Assembly (NCBI RefSeq): GCF_004214895.1
Contig: NZ_CP035952.1
Span: 5,432,501-5,496,500 of the forward strand
Length of the DNA stretch: 64,000 nucleotides
DNA from: Pseudomonas tructae
GTDB lineage: Bacteria > Pseudomonadota > Gammaproteobacteria > Pseudomonadales > Pseudomonadaceae
Direction of reading: 5' to 3'
Shown: one piece after another, positions 19,639-30,832 of the stretch
Numbering within the stretch: position 1 is the stretch's first letter
How the letters are laid out: every line of letters starts with the position of its first letter
Program-made: the position numbers and the translations under genes
The notes under the pieces: generated by a model
What the model was told of the DNA's origin: nothing
Databases searched by the model: none
Seen by the model: only the letters and a program-made list of their open reading frames with translations

Positions 19639-20466
19639 TCAACCCGGCTGCTGGGTGCGCAGCTTCTCGCTGCGCCCTCGCAGCCATTCCAGGGTCAGCA
19701 ACAACACCACCGAGAACGCAATCAGCAAGGTTGCCGCGGCTGCGATGGTCGGGCTGAGGTTCTCGCGGATACCGCTGAACATCTGCCGTGGCAGGGTCGC
19801 CTGCTCGGGGCCGGCGAGGAACAGGGTAACCACCACCTCATCGAACGAGGTAGCAAAAGCAAACAGCGCCCCGGAGATCACCCCCGGCGCAATCAACGGC
19901 AGGGTCACCCGACGGAAGGTCGTCAGCGGCGAGGCACCAAGACTCGCAGCAGCGCGCACCAGGTTGTGGTTGAACCCCTGCAAGGTCGCCGACACGGTGA
20001 TGATGACGAACGGTACCCCCAGCACCGCATGCACCAGGATCAGCGAGATGAAGCTGTTGCCCATCCCCAATGGCGCAAAGAACAGGTAGCTGGCCACACC
20101 GATGATCACCACCGGTACCACCATGGGCGATATCACCAGGGCCATGATCAGCGACTTGCCCGGAAAATCACCCCGGGTCAGGCCGATCGAGGCCAGGGTG
20201 CCGAAGACCATGGCCAGCACCGTGGCAGCCGGGGCAACGATGATGCTGTTCTTAAGCGCCCGCATCCATTCGGCGGAGGCGAAGAAGTCCTGGTACCACT
20301 GCAGCGAAAACCCCTGCAACGGATAGACCAGGAAGCTGCCGGAGTTGAACGACAGCGGAATGATCACCAGCACCGGCAACACCAGGAACAACAGGATCAG
20401 CCCGCAAAGGATGCGCAAGCTGTAGAACCAGACCCGCTCGACGGGCGACATGTAGGGGCTCAGCAT
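19639..20466 (-). CDS. ABC transporter permease, PotC/YdcV type
   Basis: The second inner-membrane subunit of a polyamine-type importer, 275 residues with six predicted helices. The EAA loop that docks to the ATPase is AAASLGASPLTTFRRVTLPLIAPG in outline (EAA-type G at the usual place). The start MLSPYMSPVERVWFY follows the partner permease by 11 bp. It is the last of four genes ordered ATPase, binding protein, permease, permease, all on the minus strand. Substrate (putrescine, spermidine or a related amine) is inferred from family only. Confidence 0.88.
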   Translation of the reverse strand: MLSPYMSPVERVWFYSLRILCGLILLFLVLPVLVIIPLSFNSGSFLVYPLQGFSLQWYQDFFASAEWMRALKNSIIVAPAATVLAMVFGTLASIGLTRGDFPGKSLIMALVISPMVVPVVIIGVASYLFFAPLGMGNSFISLILVHAVLGVPFVIITVSATLQGFNHNLVRAAASLGASPLTTFRRVTLPLIAPGVISGALFAFATSFDEVVVTLFLAGPEQATLPRQMFSGIRENLSPTIAAAATLLIAFSVVLLLTLEWLRGRSEKLRTQQPG

Positions 20467-20477
20467 GACAACGCTCC

Positions 20478-21725
20478 TCAGCTCAGGCGCAGGCGGCTGG
20501 CGCCGACCAGCCAGCTATAGATCAGGTAAAGCAGCACGGTGGCCAGCAACAGCAAGCCGCCCAGCGCGGTTGCCATGCCCCAGTTGATGCTGGTGTTGGT
20601 GTAGAAGGCCACGAAGTAGCTGACCATCTGGTCATTGGGGCTGCCGAGCAGCGCCGGGGTGATGTAGTAGCCAATGGCAAGAATGAACACCAGCAGGCAG
20701 CCCGCGCCTACGCCCGCGTAGGTTTGCGGGAAGTACACCCGCCAGAAGCTGGCAAACGGATGACAGCCCAGGGAAATCGCCGCACGCATATAGGTGGGCG
20801 AGATGCCCTTCATCACGCTGTAGATCGGCAGGATCATGAACGGCAGCAGAATGTGCACCATGGAGATGTACACCCCGGTTCGGTTGAACACCAGCTCCAG
20901 CGGCTTGTCGATAATGCCCATGGCCATCAGCGCGCTGTTGATCAGCCCGCCCGATTGCAGCAGCACGATCCAGGCCGCGACCCGCACCAGGATCGAAGTC
21001 CAGAACGGTAGCAGCACCAGAATCATCAGCAGGTTGCTCTGCCGGGTCGGCAGGTTGGCCAGCAAGTAGGCCAATGGATAGGCCAGTACCAGGCAGATGG
21101 CGGTGATGACGAAGCCCATCCACAGAGTGCGGGTGAAGATGTCCAGGTAGATGGCCTGGTCCGGGGTGGCCTTGGCCAGCTCGCCGAGGTCATCGATGCG
21201 ATGGTCCAGGGCCGCCAGCAGGTAGAACGGGGTGACACTACTGGTGTTACGGCGGATCGCCTGCCAGTAGGCCGGATCGCCCCAGCGCTCGTCCAGTTCC
21301 TGCAGGGCTTCTTTATAAGAAGCCGGCTCGGTCTTGAACGGCAGCGCCCGGGCGGTCTTGGCCAGCAGGCTGCGATAGCCGGCCAGCTCCATGTTCAGGC
21401 GCTTGGAGGTATCGCCCAGGGTCTGGTTCTTGCGCGCCTGGGCGAGGTCTTCGCTCAGCGCCTTGTACACAGGTTCCCCCGGCAGGCCCTTGCCATCCCA
21501 CTGGGCCACGGCGGTCACCGTCTGCGGCAAGCCGCCGACCACTTCCGGGTTACCCACGCTCTTGTAGAGCAGTGCGGCAATTGGCACGAGGAACACCAGC
21601 AGCAGGAACAACGCCAGCGGCGCGATCAGCGCTTGCGCCTTCCAGCGGTTGACCCGCTCGGCACGCTTGAGGCGCTGCTTGAGGTTGGAACCGGCGCCTT
21701 CATTCAGGGGCACTGCGATGGCCAT
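20478..21725 (-). CDS. ABC transporter permease, PotB type with a large periplasmic insert
   Basis: The first permease subunit, 415 residues when started at MAIAVPLNEGAG, which has a cggag ribosome binding site; an upstream in-frame ATG at 21767 lacks one. After the first helix (about residues 33-56) there is a hydrophilic region of about 140 residues (58-195), much longer than the loop of PotB, then the usual helices and an EAA loop AAISLGCHPFASFWRVYFP. The insert is rich in Ala, Leu and charged residues and probably helical. Its role is unknown; it may contact the binding protein. Confidence 0.87.
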   Translation of the reverse strand: MAIAVPLNEGAGSNLKQRLKRAERVNRWKAQALIAPLALFLLLVFLVPIAALLYKSVGNPEVVGGLPQTVTAVAQWDGKGLPGEPVYKALSEDLAQARKNQTLGDTSKRLNMELAGYRSLLAKTARALPFKTEPASYKEALQELDERWGDPAYWQAIRRNTSSVTPFYLLAALDHRIDDLGELAKATPDQAIYLDIFTRTLWMGFVITAICLVLAYPLAYLLANLPTRQSNLLMILVLLPFWTSILVRVAAWIVLLQSGGLINSALMAMGIIDKPLELVFNRTGVYISMVHILLPFMILPIYSVMKGISPTYMRAAISLGCHPFASFWRVYFPQTYAGVGAGCLLVFILAIGYYITPALLGSPNDQMVSYFVAFYTNTSINWGMATALGGLLLLATVLLYLIYSWLVGASRLRLS

Positions 21726-21789
21726 AGCGAACTCCGAAATCTTGAGAACAAGGAGCGTCGGCGGCAAGCCGACGCCCCATCAGCAGCCC

Positions 21790-22824
21790 TTACTTGGCAG
21801 CCCAGGCGTTGAAGCGTTGTTCCAGCTGCTCGCTGTTGTCGGCCCAGAACGCCACGTCGATCTGCACCTGATTGGCGATGTTCTCCGGGGTCGTCGGCAT
21901 GTCTTTCTTGATCTCGTCAGACAGCAGCGCAACGGCGTTGGAGTTGGCCGGGCCGTAGGCGATGTTTTCGGAATAGATCTTCTGCTGCTCGGGCTTGACC
22001 GAGTAGGCGATGAACTTCTTCGCGTCCTCAACGTTCTTGGCGCCCTTAGGAATGGCCCAGGCGTCGAAGTCGTAGATGCCGCCGTTCCACACCACTTTCA
22101 GGTTGCTTTCTTTTTGCACGGCGGCAATACGGCCGTTGTACGCCGAACTCATGACAACATCACCCGAGGCCAGGTATTGCGGGGGTTGCGCACCGGCTTC
22201 CCACCACTGAATGCTCGGCTTGAGCTCGTCGAGTTTCTTGAAGGCGCGGTCCTGGCCTTCCTTGGTGCCAAGCACTTTGTAAACGTCCTTGGGCGCAACG
22301 CCGTCGGCCATCAGGGCGAATTCCAGGGTGTACTTGGCGCCCTTGCGCAGACCACGCTTGCCTGGGAACTGCTTGGTGTCCCAGAAATCCGCCCAACTGG
22401 TCGGTGCAGTTTTCAGTTTGTCGGCGTTGTAGGCCATGACCGTGGACCAGACGAAGAAGCCGACACCGCAAGGCTGGATAGCACCGGGAACGTAGTCGGA
22501 CTCGTTACCGAACAGTGCAGGGTCAAGCTCTTCGAACATGCCTTCGTCGCAGCCACGGGCCAGCTCCGGCGATTCGACTTCCACCAGGTTCCACGACACG
22601 CTCTTGGTGTCGACCATGGCTTTGACCTTGGCCATTTCACCGTTGTACTCGCCTGCGACGATCTTGCCGTTGCCCGCCTTTTCCCATGGCTCGTAGAACG
22701 CCTTGACCTGGGCCGCCTTGTTGGCGCCACCGAAGGAAATCACGGTCAGGTCGGCCGCTGCCATGGCCTGGGTTGCGGCAAAAAGGCCCAGGGTCAGGGC
22801 GGTCAACTTCAAGTGTTTGCGCAT
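21790..22824 (-). CDS. Periplasmic substrate-binding protein, polyamine type
   Basis: A 344-residue PotD/PotF-like solute-binding protein of the transporter. The signal peptide is MRKHLKLTALTLGLFAATQAMAA, with cleavage after about residue 24, followed by DLTVISFGG. The start at 22824 is chosen because ggagag precedes it and the signal peptide then begins correctly; the frame is open further upstream. The motif aataataa overlaps the ribosome binding region and fits an Hfq/Crc target, which is common for amino-acid and polyamine uptake genes of Pseudomonas. Confidence 0.88.
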   Translation of the reverse strand: MRKHLKLTALTLGLFAATQAMAAADLTVISFGGANKAAQVKAFYEPWEKAGNGKIVAGEYNGEMAKVKAMVDTKSVSWNLVEVESPELARGCDEGMFEELDPALFGNESDYVPGAIQPCGVGFFVWSTVMAYNADKLKTAPTSWADFWDTKQFPGKRGLRKGAKYTLEFALMADGVAPKDVYKVLGTKEGQDRAFKKLDELKPSIQWWEAGAQPPQYLASGDVVMSSAYNGRIAAVQKESNLKVVWNGGIYDFDAWAIPKGAKNVEDAKKFIAYSVKPEQQKIYSENIAYGPANSNAVALLSDEIKKDMPTTPENIANQVQIDVAFWADNSEQLEQRFNAWAAK

Positions 22825-22831
22825 TATTATT
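22824..22831 (-). promoter_or_regulatory. A-rich Hfq/Crc-like motif at the binding-protein start
   Basis: On the minus strand ggagagaataataatgcgc places an AATAATAA motif between the ribosome binding site and the ATG. The position suits translational repression by Hfq with Crc. This is motif matching only. Confidence 0.4.
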
Positions 22832-22864
22832 CTCTCCACAGTACAGGGTTGGTGAAGCAAACCT

Positions 22865-23989
22865 TCAATGAGCTTCCAGCAGAGGGTCGAGCGCGCGAGC
22901 GTGCTCCACCTGCCAGCCAAGCGGTACCACGTCGCCCACAGCCAGGGCCGGGTCGAGTTCGGCAATCGGCTGTTTCACGAAGAAATCGGCCTTGCCGCAG
23001 ACTTCCAGGCGCACCCGCACGTGGTCGCCCAAGTAAATGAACTCGGCCACCCGCCCAGAGAAGCGATTGACGCAGCTTTCACTGTGGCCATTGAGGCGCA
23101 CGCGCTCGGGGCGGATCGACAGGGTCACCGGATCGCCGCTCTGGCCGACATTCACTGCCAGGGCCTCGACTTTCTCGCCACGCGCCAGTTGCACCTGGCA
23201 ACGTTCGCCGTCCTGACTGATCAAGCGGCCATTGATGCGGTTGTTTTCACCGATGAAGTTGGCCACGAAGGTGTTCTTCGGCTCTTCATAAAGGGTGCGC
23301 GGGTCGGCGATCTGCTGGATCTCGCCCTGGTGGAACACGGCCACGCGGTCGGACATGGTCAGTGCTTCGCCCTGGTCGTGAGTCACGTACACCACGGTGA
23401 CGCCCAAGCGCTGGTGCAGGTGCTTGATTTCCATCTGCATGTGTTCGCGCAGCTGCTTGTCGAGGGCACCCAGCGGTTCGTCCATCAACACCAGTTGCGG
23501 CTCGAACACCAACGCGCGAGCCAGCGCCACCCGCTGCTGCTGGCCACCGGAAAGCTGGCCGGGGTAACGCTGGGCGAAGGCGTCGAGCTGGACCATGTTG
23601 AGCACACGCTTGACCCGCTCGCTGATGTCGGTCTTGCTCAGGTTGCGCACACTCAAGGGAAAGGCCAGGTTCTCGGCCACGGTCATGTGCGGGAACAGCG
23701 CGTAGTTCTGGAATACCATGCCGATGTCGCGCTTGTGCGGCGGCACGTTGTTGATCGAACGTCCAGCCAGCTGGATTTCGCCGGCGGTCGGTGTTTCAAA
23801 GCCGGCGAGCATCATCAGGCTGGTGGTCTTGCCGGACCCGGACGGGCCGAGCAAGGTGAGGAACTCACCCTTGCGGATATCCAGGTTGAGGTCCTTGACG
23901 ATCAGCGATTCGCCGTCGTAGCTCTTCTGCACACCACGGAAGCTGACCAGCACTTCGCCGGTTGCAGCGCTCGAATTCACCTCACTCAT
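22865..23989 (-). CDS. ABC transporter ATP-binding protein, PotA type
   Basis: The ATPase of the importer, 374 residues when started at [13 protein letters not shown] (an aaggtg site precedes it). It has Walker [13 protein letters not shown], signature [15 protein letters not shown], Walker [13 protein letters not shown], the switch His in [10 protein letters not shown], and a C-terminal TOBE domain. It is the first gene of the four-gene unit; the 34-nt gap to the binding protein holds no terminator. The upstream gap of 258 bp, which contains a REP pair, should hold the promoter. Confidence 0.9.
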   Translation of the reverse strand: MSEVNSSAATGEVLVSFRGVQKSYDGESLIVKDLNLDIRKGEFLTLLGPSGSGKTTSLMMLAGFETPTAGEIQLAGRSINNVPPHKRDIGMVFQNYALFPHMTVAENLAFPLSVRNLSKTDISERVKRVLNMVQLDAFAQRYPGQLSGGQQQRVALARALVFEPQLVLMDEPLGALDKQLREHMQMEIKHLHQRLGVTVVYVTHDQGEALTMSDRVAVFHQGEIQQIADPRTLYEEPKNTFVANFIGENNRINGRLISQDGERCQVQLARGEKVEALAVNVGQSGDPVTLSIRPERVRLNGHSESCVNRFSGRVAEFIYLGDHVRVRLEVCGKADFFVKQPIAELDPALAVGDVVPLGWQVEHARALDPLLEAH

Positions 23990-24155
23990 ACCCGCACCTT
24001 TTTGTTGGATGACTGCTGCATCCAAGCCTAGTGAAGGCGTAAGGCGGCGCAAATCGGGGGGGGAGAGAGATTGATATCAGCGTGTTGGAAGGCTTGGGGT
24101 AGGGATTGCCCTACAAGAATGGCGCTTTTGGATATGTGCCTGGAAGGTTAGACGT

Positions 24156-24218
24156 CATCGCGGGGCAAGCCCGCTCCCACAGGATTGGGAGTTGTGGGAG
24201 CGGGCTTGCCCCGCGATG
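24156..24218. repeat. REP element pair (P. putida type), inverted
   Basis: Two nearly perfect inverted copies, atcgcggggcaagcccgctc and gagcgggcttgccccgcgat, are separated by about 20 bases. They lie between the start of the ABC ATPase and the stop of the response regulator gene, in a 258-bp gap. Confidence 0.9.
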
Positions 24219-24247
24219 CGATCAGCGCAATGTCGCATCTGGAACAC

Positions 24248-24877
24248 TCACAACAGCTTGTGCTCCATCGCGTACTTCACCAACTCCGCCAGCGAATTCA
24301 CATTGAGCTTCTGCATCAGCCGCGCTTTGTGGGTGCTGATGGTCTTGTTGCTCAGGGCCAGTTGCTGGGCAATGTCGTTGACGTTAGCGCCCTGGGCCAG
24401 GCGTTCGAACACCGAAAACTCGCGCTCCGACAGCAACGAATGCAAGGGCCGGGCATCGGTCAGGCCGACCTCGAAGACCATGCGGTCAGCCAGGTCCGGA
24501 TCGATGTAGCGCCCCCCGCCCGCCACCCGCCGAATGGCGGTCAGCAGCAGGGCGGGATCACTGTCTTTGGTGGCATAACCAGCAGCACCGACCTTCAGAG
24601 CCCGCGCCGCCATCTGCGCTTCGTCATGCATCGACAGCACCAGGATCGCCGGTGGATTGTTCAGCGCACGAATCCGCGGGATCGCCTCCAGACCATTGAC
24701 CCCGGGCATGGAGATATCCAGCAGCACGACCTCGCAGTCGGTATGGCGCAGGGCTTCCAGCAATTGTTCGCCGTTGCCGGCCTCTCCCACCACCTGCATG
24801 TCCTTGGCCAGGCCGATCAACTGCTTGATGCCTTCGCGGACAATGGTGTGGTCTTCGGCAACCAGTACTCGAATCAC
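24248..24877 (-). CDS. LuxR/NarL-type response regulator
   Basis: A 209-residue two-component regulator with an N-terminal receiver (MIRVLVAEDHTIVREGIKQL; phospho-acceptor Asp in VVLLDISMPGVNG, Lys in GYATKDSD) and a C-terminal LuxR-type helix-turn-helix (SEREFSVFERLAQGANVNDIAQ onward). It follows the sensor kinase by 9 bp, so the two form a pair. Target genes are not known; the neighbouring ABC transporter on the same strand is a candidate by position. Confidence 0.92.
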   Translation of the reverse strand: MIRVLVAEDHTIVREGIKQLIGLAKDMQVVGEAGNGEQLLEALRHTDCEVVLLDISMPGVNGLEAIPRIRALNNPPAILVLSMHDEAQMAARALKVGAAGYATKDSDPALLLTAIRRVAGGGRYIDPDLADRMVFEVGLTDARPLHSLLSEREFSVFERLAQGANVNDIAQQLALSNKTISTHKARLMQKLNVNSLAELVKYAMEHKLL

Positions 24878-24886
24878 GCAATGCTC

Positions 24887-27277
24887 CTAATCCAGGGGGA
24901 TGGCCACGCTCAGGCTGGTGCCCTCGCCCGGTTCGCTTTCCAAGGTCATGCGGCCGCCCAGCATCAACACCCGCTCGCGCATGCCGACCAGGCCGAATGA
25001 GCTTGGCCGGCTTTGTTCCAGGACAAAGCCGGCGCCGTCGTCGATCACCGTCAAGCGCAGAGCCTGGGCATCAAGGCTCAGGTTGATTTGCACAGTATGC
25101 GCCTGGGCATGGCGCATGACATTGGTCAGCGCCTCCTGCAGGATGCGAAACAGGCCGATGGCCTTGCCATCACTCAAGGGTGGCAGGTTTTCCGGCACCT
25201 GCACCAGGCAAGGTATCTGTGTGCGTGCTTCAAAGCGCCGCGCTTGCCACTCGATGGCCGAAGCGATACCAGCATCGAGGATCGGTGGGCGCAAGGCGGT
25301 GGCCACATCACGCACCAGTTGAAAGAGCTGGGCGATCAGGCGTTTCATGCTGCCCAGGCGCTCATTGAGGCCCGGGTCCAGTTCGGCGTAGGCCAGCTCG
25401 CACATCGATGTTTCCAGCTTCAGTACCGTCAGCATCTGTCCCAGTTCATCATGCACTTCCCGGGCGATACGGGCTTTTTCCTCCTCCCGAACGCTTTCCA
25501 GGTGCGCCGACAGTTCTCGCAGTTGCTCCTGGGAGCGGGCCAGCTCCAGTTCGACGCGCTTGCTCTGGCTGATGTCCCAGACCACTCCATCCCAGACCAC
25601 TCGGCCATCTGCCAGGGTACGGGTACTGGCCTTGATATCGGCCCAGCGCTGTTCGCCCTTGAGGGTCAGGATGCGCCCTTGCCAGGACCAGTCGCTGTCG
25701 GTGGCCAGGGCCAGGTCCTGAACCCGGTGGTAATCAGCGCGGTCATCCGGATGCACCAGGTTGCGCAGGCCCATGTCCGGATGCTGCAACGCAGCCGGCG
25801 TGTAACCCACCAGAGCTTCACTGCCCTCACTGATATAGGGGAATTCCAGTTCGCCTTGCGCCGGGTTGCGCTCAAGACGAAACACCAGGCCCGGTACGTT
25901 GCCGGCAATGCCCTTGAGCCGCGCCTCACTCTCACGCAGCGCTGCCAGCGCACGCCGCCGTTCGGTAACATCGGTGAGAAACACCACCAGGTATTCGGCG
26001 TCGCGAAAACGCAGAAAACTCAGCGACACATCCACCGGCAACAGGCTGCCATCGGTACGCAGGCATTGGGTTTCAAAATGCTGGGGGGCCTCATCGCTGG
26101 CCCGGGCGCGCTTCCACAGATCAAGCCACCGGTCCATGTGCAGGTTCGGCTCGAAGTCGATCAGCGGCCGGTCAATCAGCGCCCCGCTGGCATAGCCCAG
26201 CATGCTTTCGGCCGCGCGGTTGGCATAGCGGACATGGCTGTCCCAATTGACCCAGAGAATTCCCACGGTGCTCTGGTCGATGGAAAACTGGCTCAGGCGC
26301 AGCGCTTCTTCGCGGGCCTGGCGCTGGGCCAGGGTATCGCGGGTGGCCAACAGGTTGTGTTCGAGCTGATGCAATTGTCGACGCTGCCAGATGACAATGG
26401 CCACGCAACCAAGCAGCAGCGCCGCCAGCAACAGGCCAAGATTTTGCCAGAAGCCCGGTGACTCGCTCAGTCGCGGGTACTTGGGCTCCAGCCAGCGCTG
26501 GTGCAGTTGTTCAAGGTCCTTGGCGGCAATCGCCTGCAAACCCCGCTCAAGTACTGCGGCCAGTTGCGGCCAGTCACGCCGCGAACCGACTCTGAGCAAC
26601 TGCGGCAAACCGATATCCCCGACAACCACCAGCTCGCTGAACTCGCTTTCCCGTGACAGGCGGCTCAATTGCGCCTCATCCACCACGGCAAACCTGGCTT
26701 GCTCACTGAGCACCAACTGCAAGGCCTCACGCTCCTGCGGCACACCTTGCAGGTTGAGGTTCGTGTACGTGGCTCGCAGATAGTCGGCGACGGTGCTGGG
26801 CATGCGTACGGCCACCCGGTCAGTGCTGGCCAGCTTTTCCAGGTCCACCGCCACGGCGCCGGAACGCTGCCCGACGATCAGTTGCGGCACACGCATGTAC
26901 GGATCACTGAACAACCACAGGCGCAAACCGGCGGGAGTCTGGGTCAGACCTGGAGCGAGATCGATTTCACCGGCCTGTAGCGCATGCTCCAAGGCCGCCT
27001 GGTCGGGAAAGTTGCGCCAGGTGAGGTCCAGGCCCAACGAACGGCCTAGCCAGTTCATCAACTCGACATTGACCCCGTAAAGCTGTTGCAAGCGCCGATC
27101 GAACTGGGCAAAGGGCGCCTGCAGTACCAGCCCGACCCGCAAGCTGCGATGCTGTTCAAGCCACTGCTGCTGGGCCGGCTCCAGCACAACCTGCGCAGGC
27201 GTGGCAGCGGAAGCCGCCCAAGCGATCAAGGGCGGGCAAAAACAGCCGATAAGCAACAGGCAGCGCAAAAGCTTCAT
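24887..27277 (-). CDS. Hybrid-domain sensor kinase with periplasmic solute-binding domain
   Basis: A sensor histidine kinase of about 796 residues. In order it has a signal peptide (MKLLRCLLLIGCFCPPLIAWA), a bacterial solute-binding family 3 domain in the periplasm (about 30-260), one transmembrane helix (LLLAALLLGCVAIVIW), two PAS domains (about 325-440 and 455-570), a HisKA_3 domain with the phospho-accepting His in REVHDELGQMLTVLK, and a C-terminal ATPase domain (VIDDGAGFVLE). The start at 27277 is preferred because a gagag site precedes it; ATGs at 27289 and 27307 are alternatives. It probably senses a small amino-acid-like or amine ligand. Confidence 0.85.
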   Translation of the reverse strand: MKLLRCLLLIGCFCPPLIAWAASAATPAQVVLEPAQQQWLEQHRSLRVGLVLQAPFAQFDRRLQQLYGVNVELMNWLGRSLGLDLTWRNFPDQAALEHALQAGEIDLAPGLTQTPAGLRLWLFSDPYMRVPQLIVGQRSGAVAVDLEKLASTDRVAVRMPSTVADYLRATYTNLNLQGVPQEREALQLVLSEQARFAVVDEAQLSRLSRESEFSELVVVGDIGLPQLLRVGSRRDWPQLAAVLERGLQAIAAKDLEQLHQRWLEPKYPRLSESPGFWQNLGLLLAALLLGCVAIVIWQRRQLHQLEHNLLATRDTLAQRQAREEALRLSQFSIDQSTVGILWVNWDSHVRYANRAAESMLGYASGALIDRPLIDFEPNLHMDRWLDLWKRARASDEAPQHFETQCLRTDGSLLPVDVSLSFLRFRDAEYLVVFLTDVTERRRALAALRESEARLKGIAGNVPGLVFRLERNPAQGELEFPYISEGSEALVGYTPAALQHPDMGLRNLVHPDDRADYHRVQDLALATDSDWSWQGRILTLKGEQRWADIKASTRTLADGRVVWDGVVWDISQSKRVELELARSQEQLRELSAHLESVREEEKARIAREVHDELGQMLTVLKLETSMCELAYAELDPGLNERLGSMKRLIAQLFQLVRDVATALRPPILDAGIASAIEWQARRFEARTQIPCLVQVPENLPPLSDGKAIGLFRILQEALTNVMRHAQAHTVQINLSLDAQALRLTVIDDGAGFVLEQSRPSSFGLVGMRERVLMLGGRMTLESEPGEGTSLSVAIPLD

Positions 27278-27371
27278 CTGCACTCTCATCAAGGGTAGGA
27301 CGGCCACCGAGCATGGCCGTCCCGAGCAAATACTATTAGGCTGCCGGTATTAATCTGGCCTGGATCGATTC

Positions 27372-28382
27372 ATGTTCGCACTTTATCGCACGACGCTGCC
27401 GGCGTTATGCCTGTCATTGATACTACCTTGTACCGTACAAGCGGCCGCTGACGAAACGCCAAAGCCTGCTGCGGACAGTAAACCTGCCGCCGTCGAGCGT
27501 CAGCCATTGGCCGAACGCAGCCAGGAAGATGCCCTGGCCCTTGAGCGCCAAGTACCTCAAGCCGAACAGCAAACCCTGCAAGCCGGCAGCGACAGTTTCC
27601 TGGCCCTGTGGAAACCGGCCAACACCCCCGACCCTGAAGGCGCCCTGATCATTCTTGCCGGCGCGGGAGAGACTGCCGATTGGCCGAAAACCGTCGGCCC
27701 ACTAAGGCACAAGTTTCCCGATGCAGGATGGCACAGCCTGAGCCTGGCTCAGCCGGACTTGCTCGGCGACAGCCCACAAGCACGTGTTGAAGCTGCGCCG
27801 GTACCTGCCAAGAAAGCTGAACAAGGCGAAAGTGCTCCGGTCAAGGACACCCCGGCCAATGCCAATACCAGTATCGAGCAGGCTACAGCGGCCGAGAGCG
27901 AAACAAGCGAAAGTAGCGAACAGGCCAAGGCCCCGGTTGAAGATGACAAGGCCGATGCCGAACGTATCTTCGCCCGCCTTGATGCCGCCGTCGCCTATGC
28001 TCAACAACACAATGCCCGCAGCATTGTATTGCTCGGCAACGGCAGTGGCGCCTATTGGGCAGCCCGCTACCTGAGCGAACGGCAACCGGTGCAGGTGCAG
28101 GTGCAGAAGCTGGTGATGGTCTCAGCGCAAACGCCGGAACGCGCCGAACAGGGCCTGGATAGCCTGGCGCCGAGCCTGAAAGTGCCCACCGCGGACTTTT
28201 TCTACGCGGCCCTGCCCCAGGCAAAACGCGCGGCCGAGCAACGCCTACAGGCCAGTAAGCGTTTGAAGGACGCCAACTACCGCCAGATCAGCCTGACCGC
28301 CATGCCAGGCAACAGCGCAGCGGAACAAGAACAACTGTTCCGCCGCATCCGTGGCTGGCTCAGCCCGCAACAGCTCGACTAG
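27372..28382 (+). CDS. DUF3530 family periplasmic protein
   Basis: A 336-residue secreted protein with a signal peptide ending TVQAAA (about residue 19-20). The fold is probably alpha/beta hydrolase-like: ALIILAGAGETADWPKTVGPL and SIVLLGNGSGAYWAARYLSE resemble the oxyanion and nucleophile regions, though the serine context is NGSGA and not a strict GxSxG. Residues about 139-198 are a low-complexity Ala/Glu/Ser/Lys-rich insert between two halves of the domain. No function is established for the family. It converges on djlA with a 4-bp overlap of the ends. Confidence 0.75.
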   Translation: MFALYRTTLPALCLSLILPCTVQAAADETPKPAADSKPAAVERQPLAERSQEDALALERQVPQAEQQTLQAGSDSFLALWKPANTPDPEGALIILAGAGETADWPKTVGPLRHKFPDAGWHSLSLAQPDLLGDSPQARVEAAPVPAKKAEQGESAPVKDTPANANTSIEQATAAESETSESSEQAKAPVEDDKADAERIFARLDAAVAYAQQHNARSIVLLGNGSGAYWAARYLSERQPVQVQVQKLVMVSAQTPERAEQGLDSLAPSLKVPTADFFYAALPQAKRAAEQRLQASKRLKDANYRQISLTAMPGNSAAEQEQLFRRIRGWLSPQQLD

Positions 28383-29143
28383 AAGCCACGACGCTTGCGA
28401 ATCACGGCGTAGGCCTGGTGCAGCTCACGGGTAAGTTCAGTTGCCTCGCGAACCTGCGCCGGGCTTGCGCCATTGCCCACCAGCTTGTCCGGATGGTGGC
28501 GGCTGAGCAGCCGCCGATAGGCTTGCTTGACCTGCCCGGCGTCGGTATCTGCATCTACCCCGAGCATGCGCAAGGCCTGTGGGTACCCCAGCGTGCCATC
28601 GGCCAGAACCGCCCTTTGCGGTTCATAGTCCAATGCCAGAGCCTGAACCTTGGCCGACGACCAACCCAGAGCCCGGCCCCACGTCAGCAATAACTCACGT
28701 TCGTGTCGGCCGGCCTGGCCATCGGCCCAGACCATGCGCCAACAGGCACGCAGCATGCCTTCGGCGGCGTGGGGCTGTTGCTTCAGGCGGCGCAGGTGAG
28801 CACCCAGGCGCTCCTTGCCGCGCTTGCCTCGATTGAAGGCGGCAATGGCCCGGCGCCTGGCCGGTTCGCTCATTTCCAGACGTTGCATTTCCACTCGCGC
28901 TTGCTGGATATGACCTTCGCCCACCCGCCCGTCGCTCTTGGCCAGACGCCCGAGCAGCACAAACAACACCTCGTCGTCGCGCATTACCGGCCGCCCGCCC
29001 AGGCGTTCACGCACATGCGCCCAACTGTGCAACTGCAAACGGCGATCCATCGCCTGACCCAGCAACGCCCCCAGCAAAGCCCCTGGAATACTGGCGATGG
29101 CAAAGCCTGCCCCGGCACCTATCACTGTGCTCGGCCACAACAT
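28379..29143 (-). CDS. djlA: DjlA-like membrane-anchored J-domain protein
   Basis: A 254-residue DnaJ co-chaperone of the inner membrane. It starts with a hydrophobic glycine-rich helix (STVIGAGAGFAIASIPGALL), has a TerB-like middle domain (DDEVLFVLLGRLAKSDGRVGEGHI) and ends with a J domain whose HPD motif is visible in RRLLSRHHPDKLVGNG. The start at 29143 is chosen because it gives the anchor helix at the N-terminus and follows the murU stop by one base; longer in-frame starts lie inside murU. It is the last gene of amgK-murU-djlA. Confidence 0.88.
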   Translation of the reverse strand: MLWPSTVIGAGAGFAIASIPGALLGALLGQAMDRRLQLHSWAHVRERLGGRPVMRDDEVLFVLLGRLAKSDGRVGEGHIQQARVEMQRLEMSEPARRRAIAAFNRGKRGKERLGAHLRRLKQQPHAAEGMLRACWRMVWADGQAGRHERELLLTWGRALGWSSAKVQALALDYEPQRAVLADGTLGYPQALRMLGVDADTDAGQVKQAYRRLLSRHHPDKLVGNGASPAQVREATELTRELHQAYAVIRKRRGF

Positions 29144-29144
29144 G

Positions 29145-30832
<1,688 letters not shown>

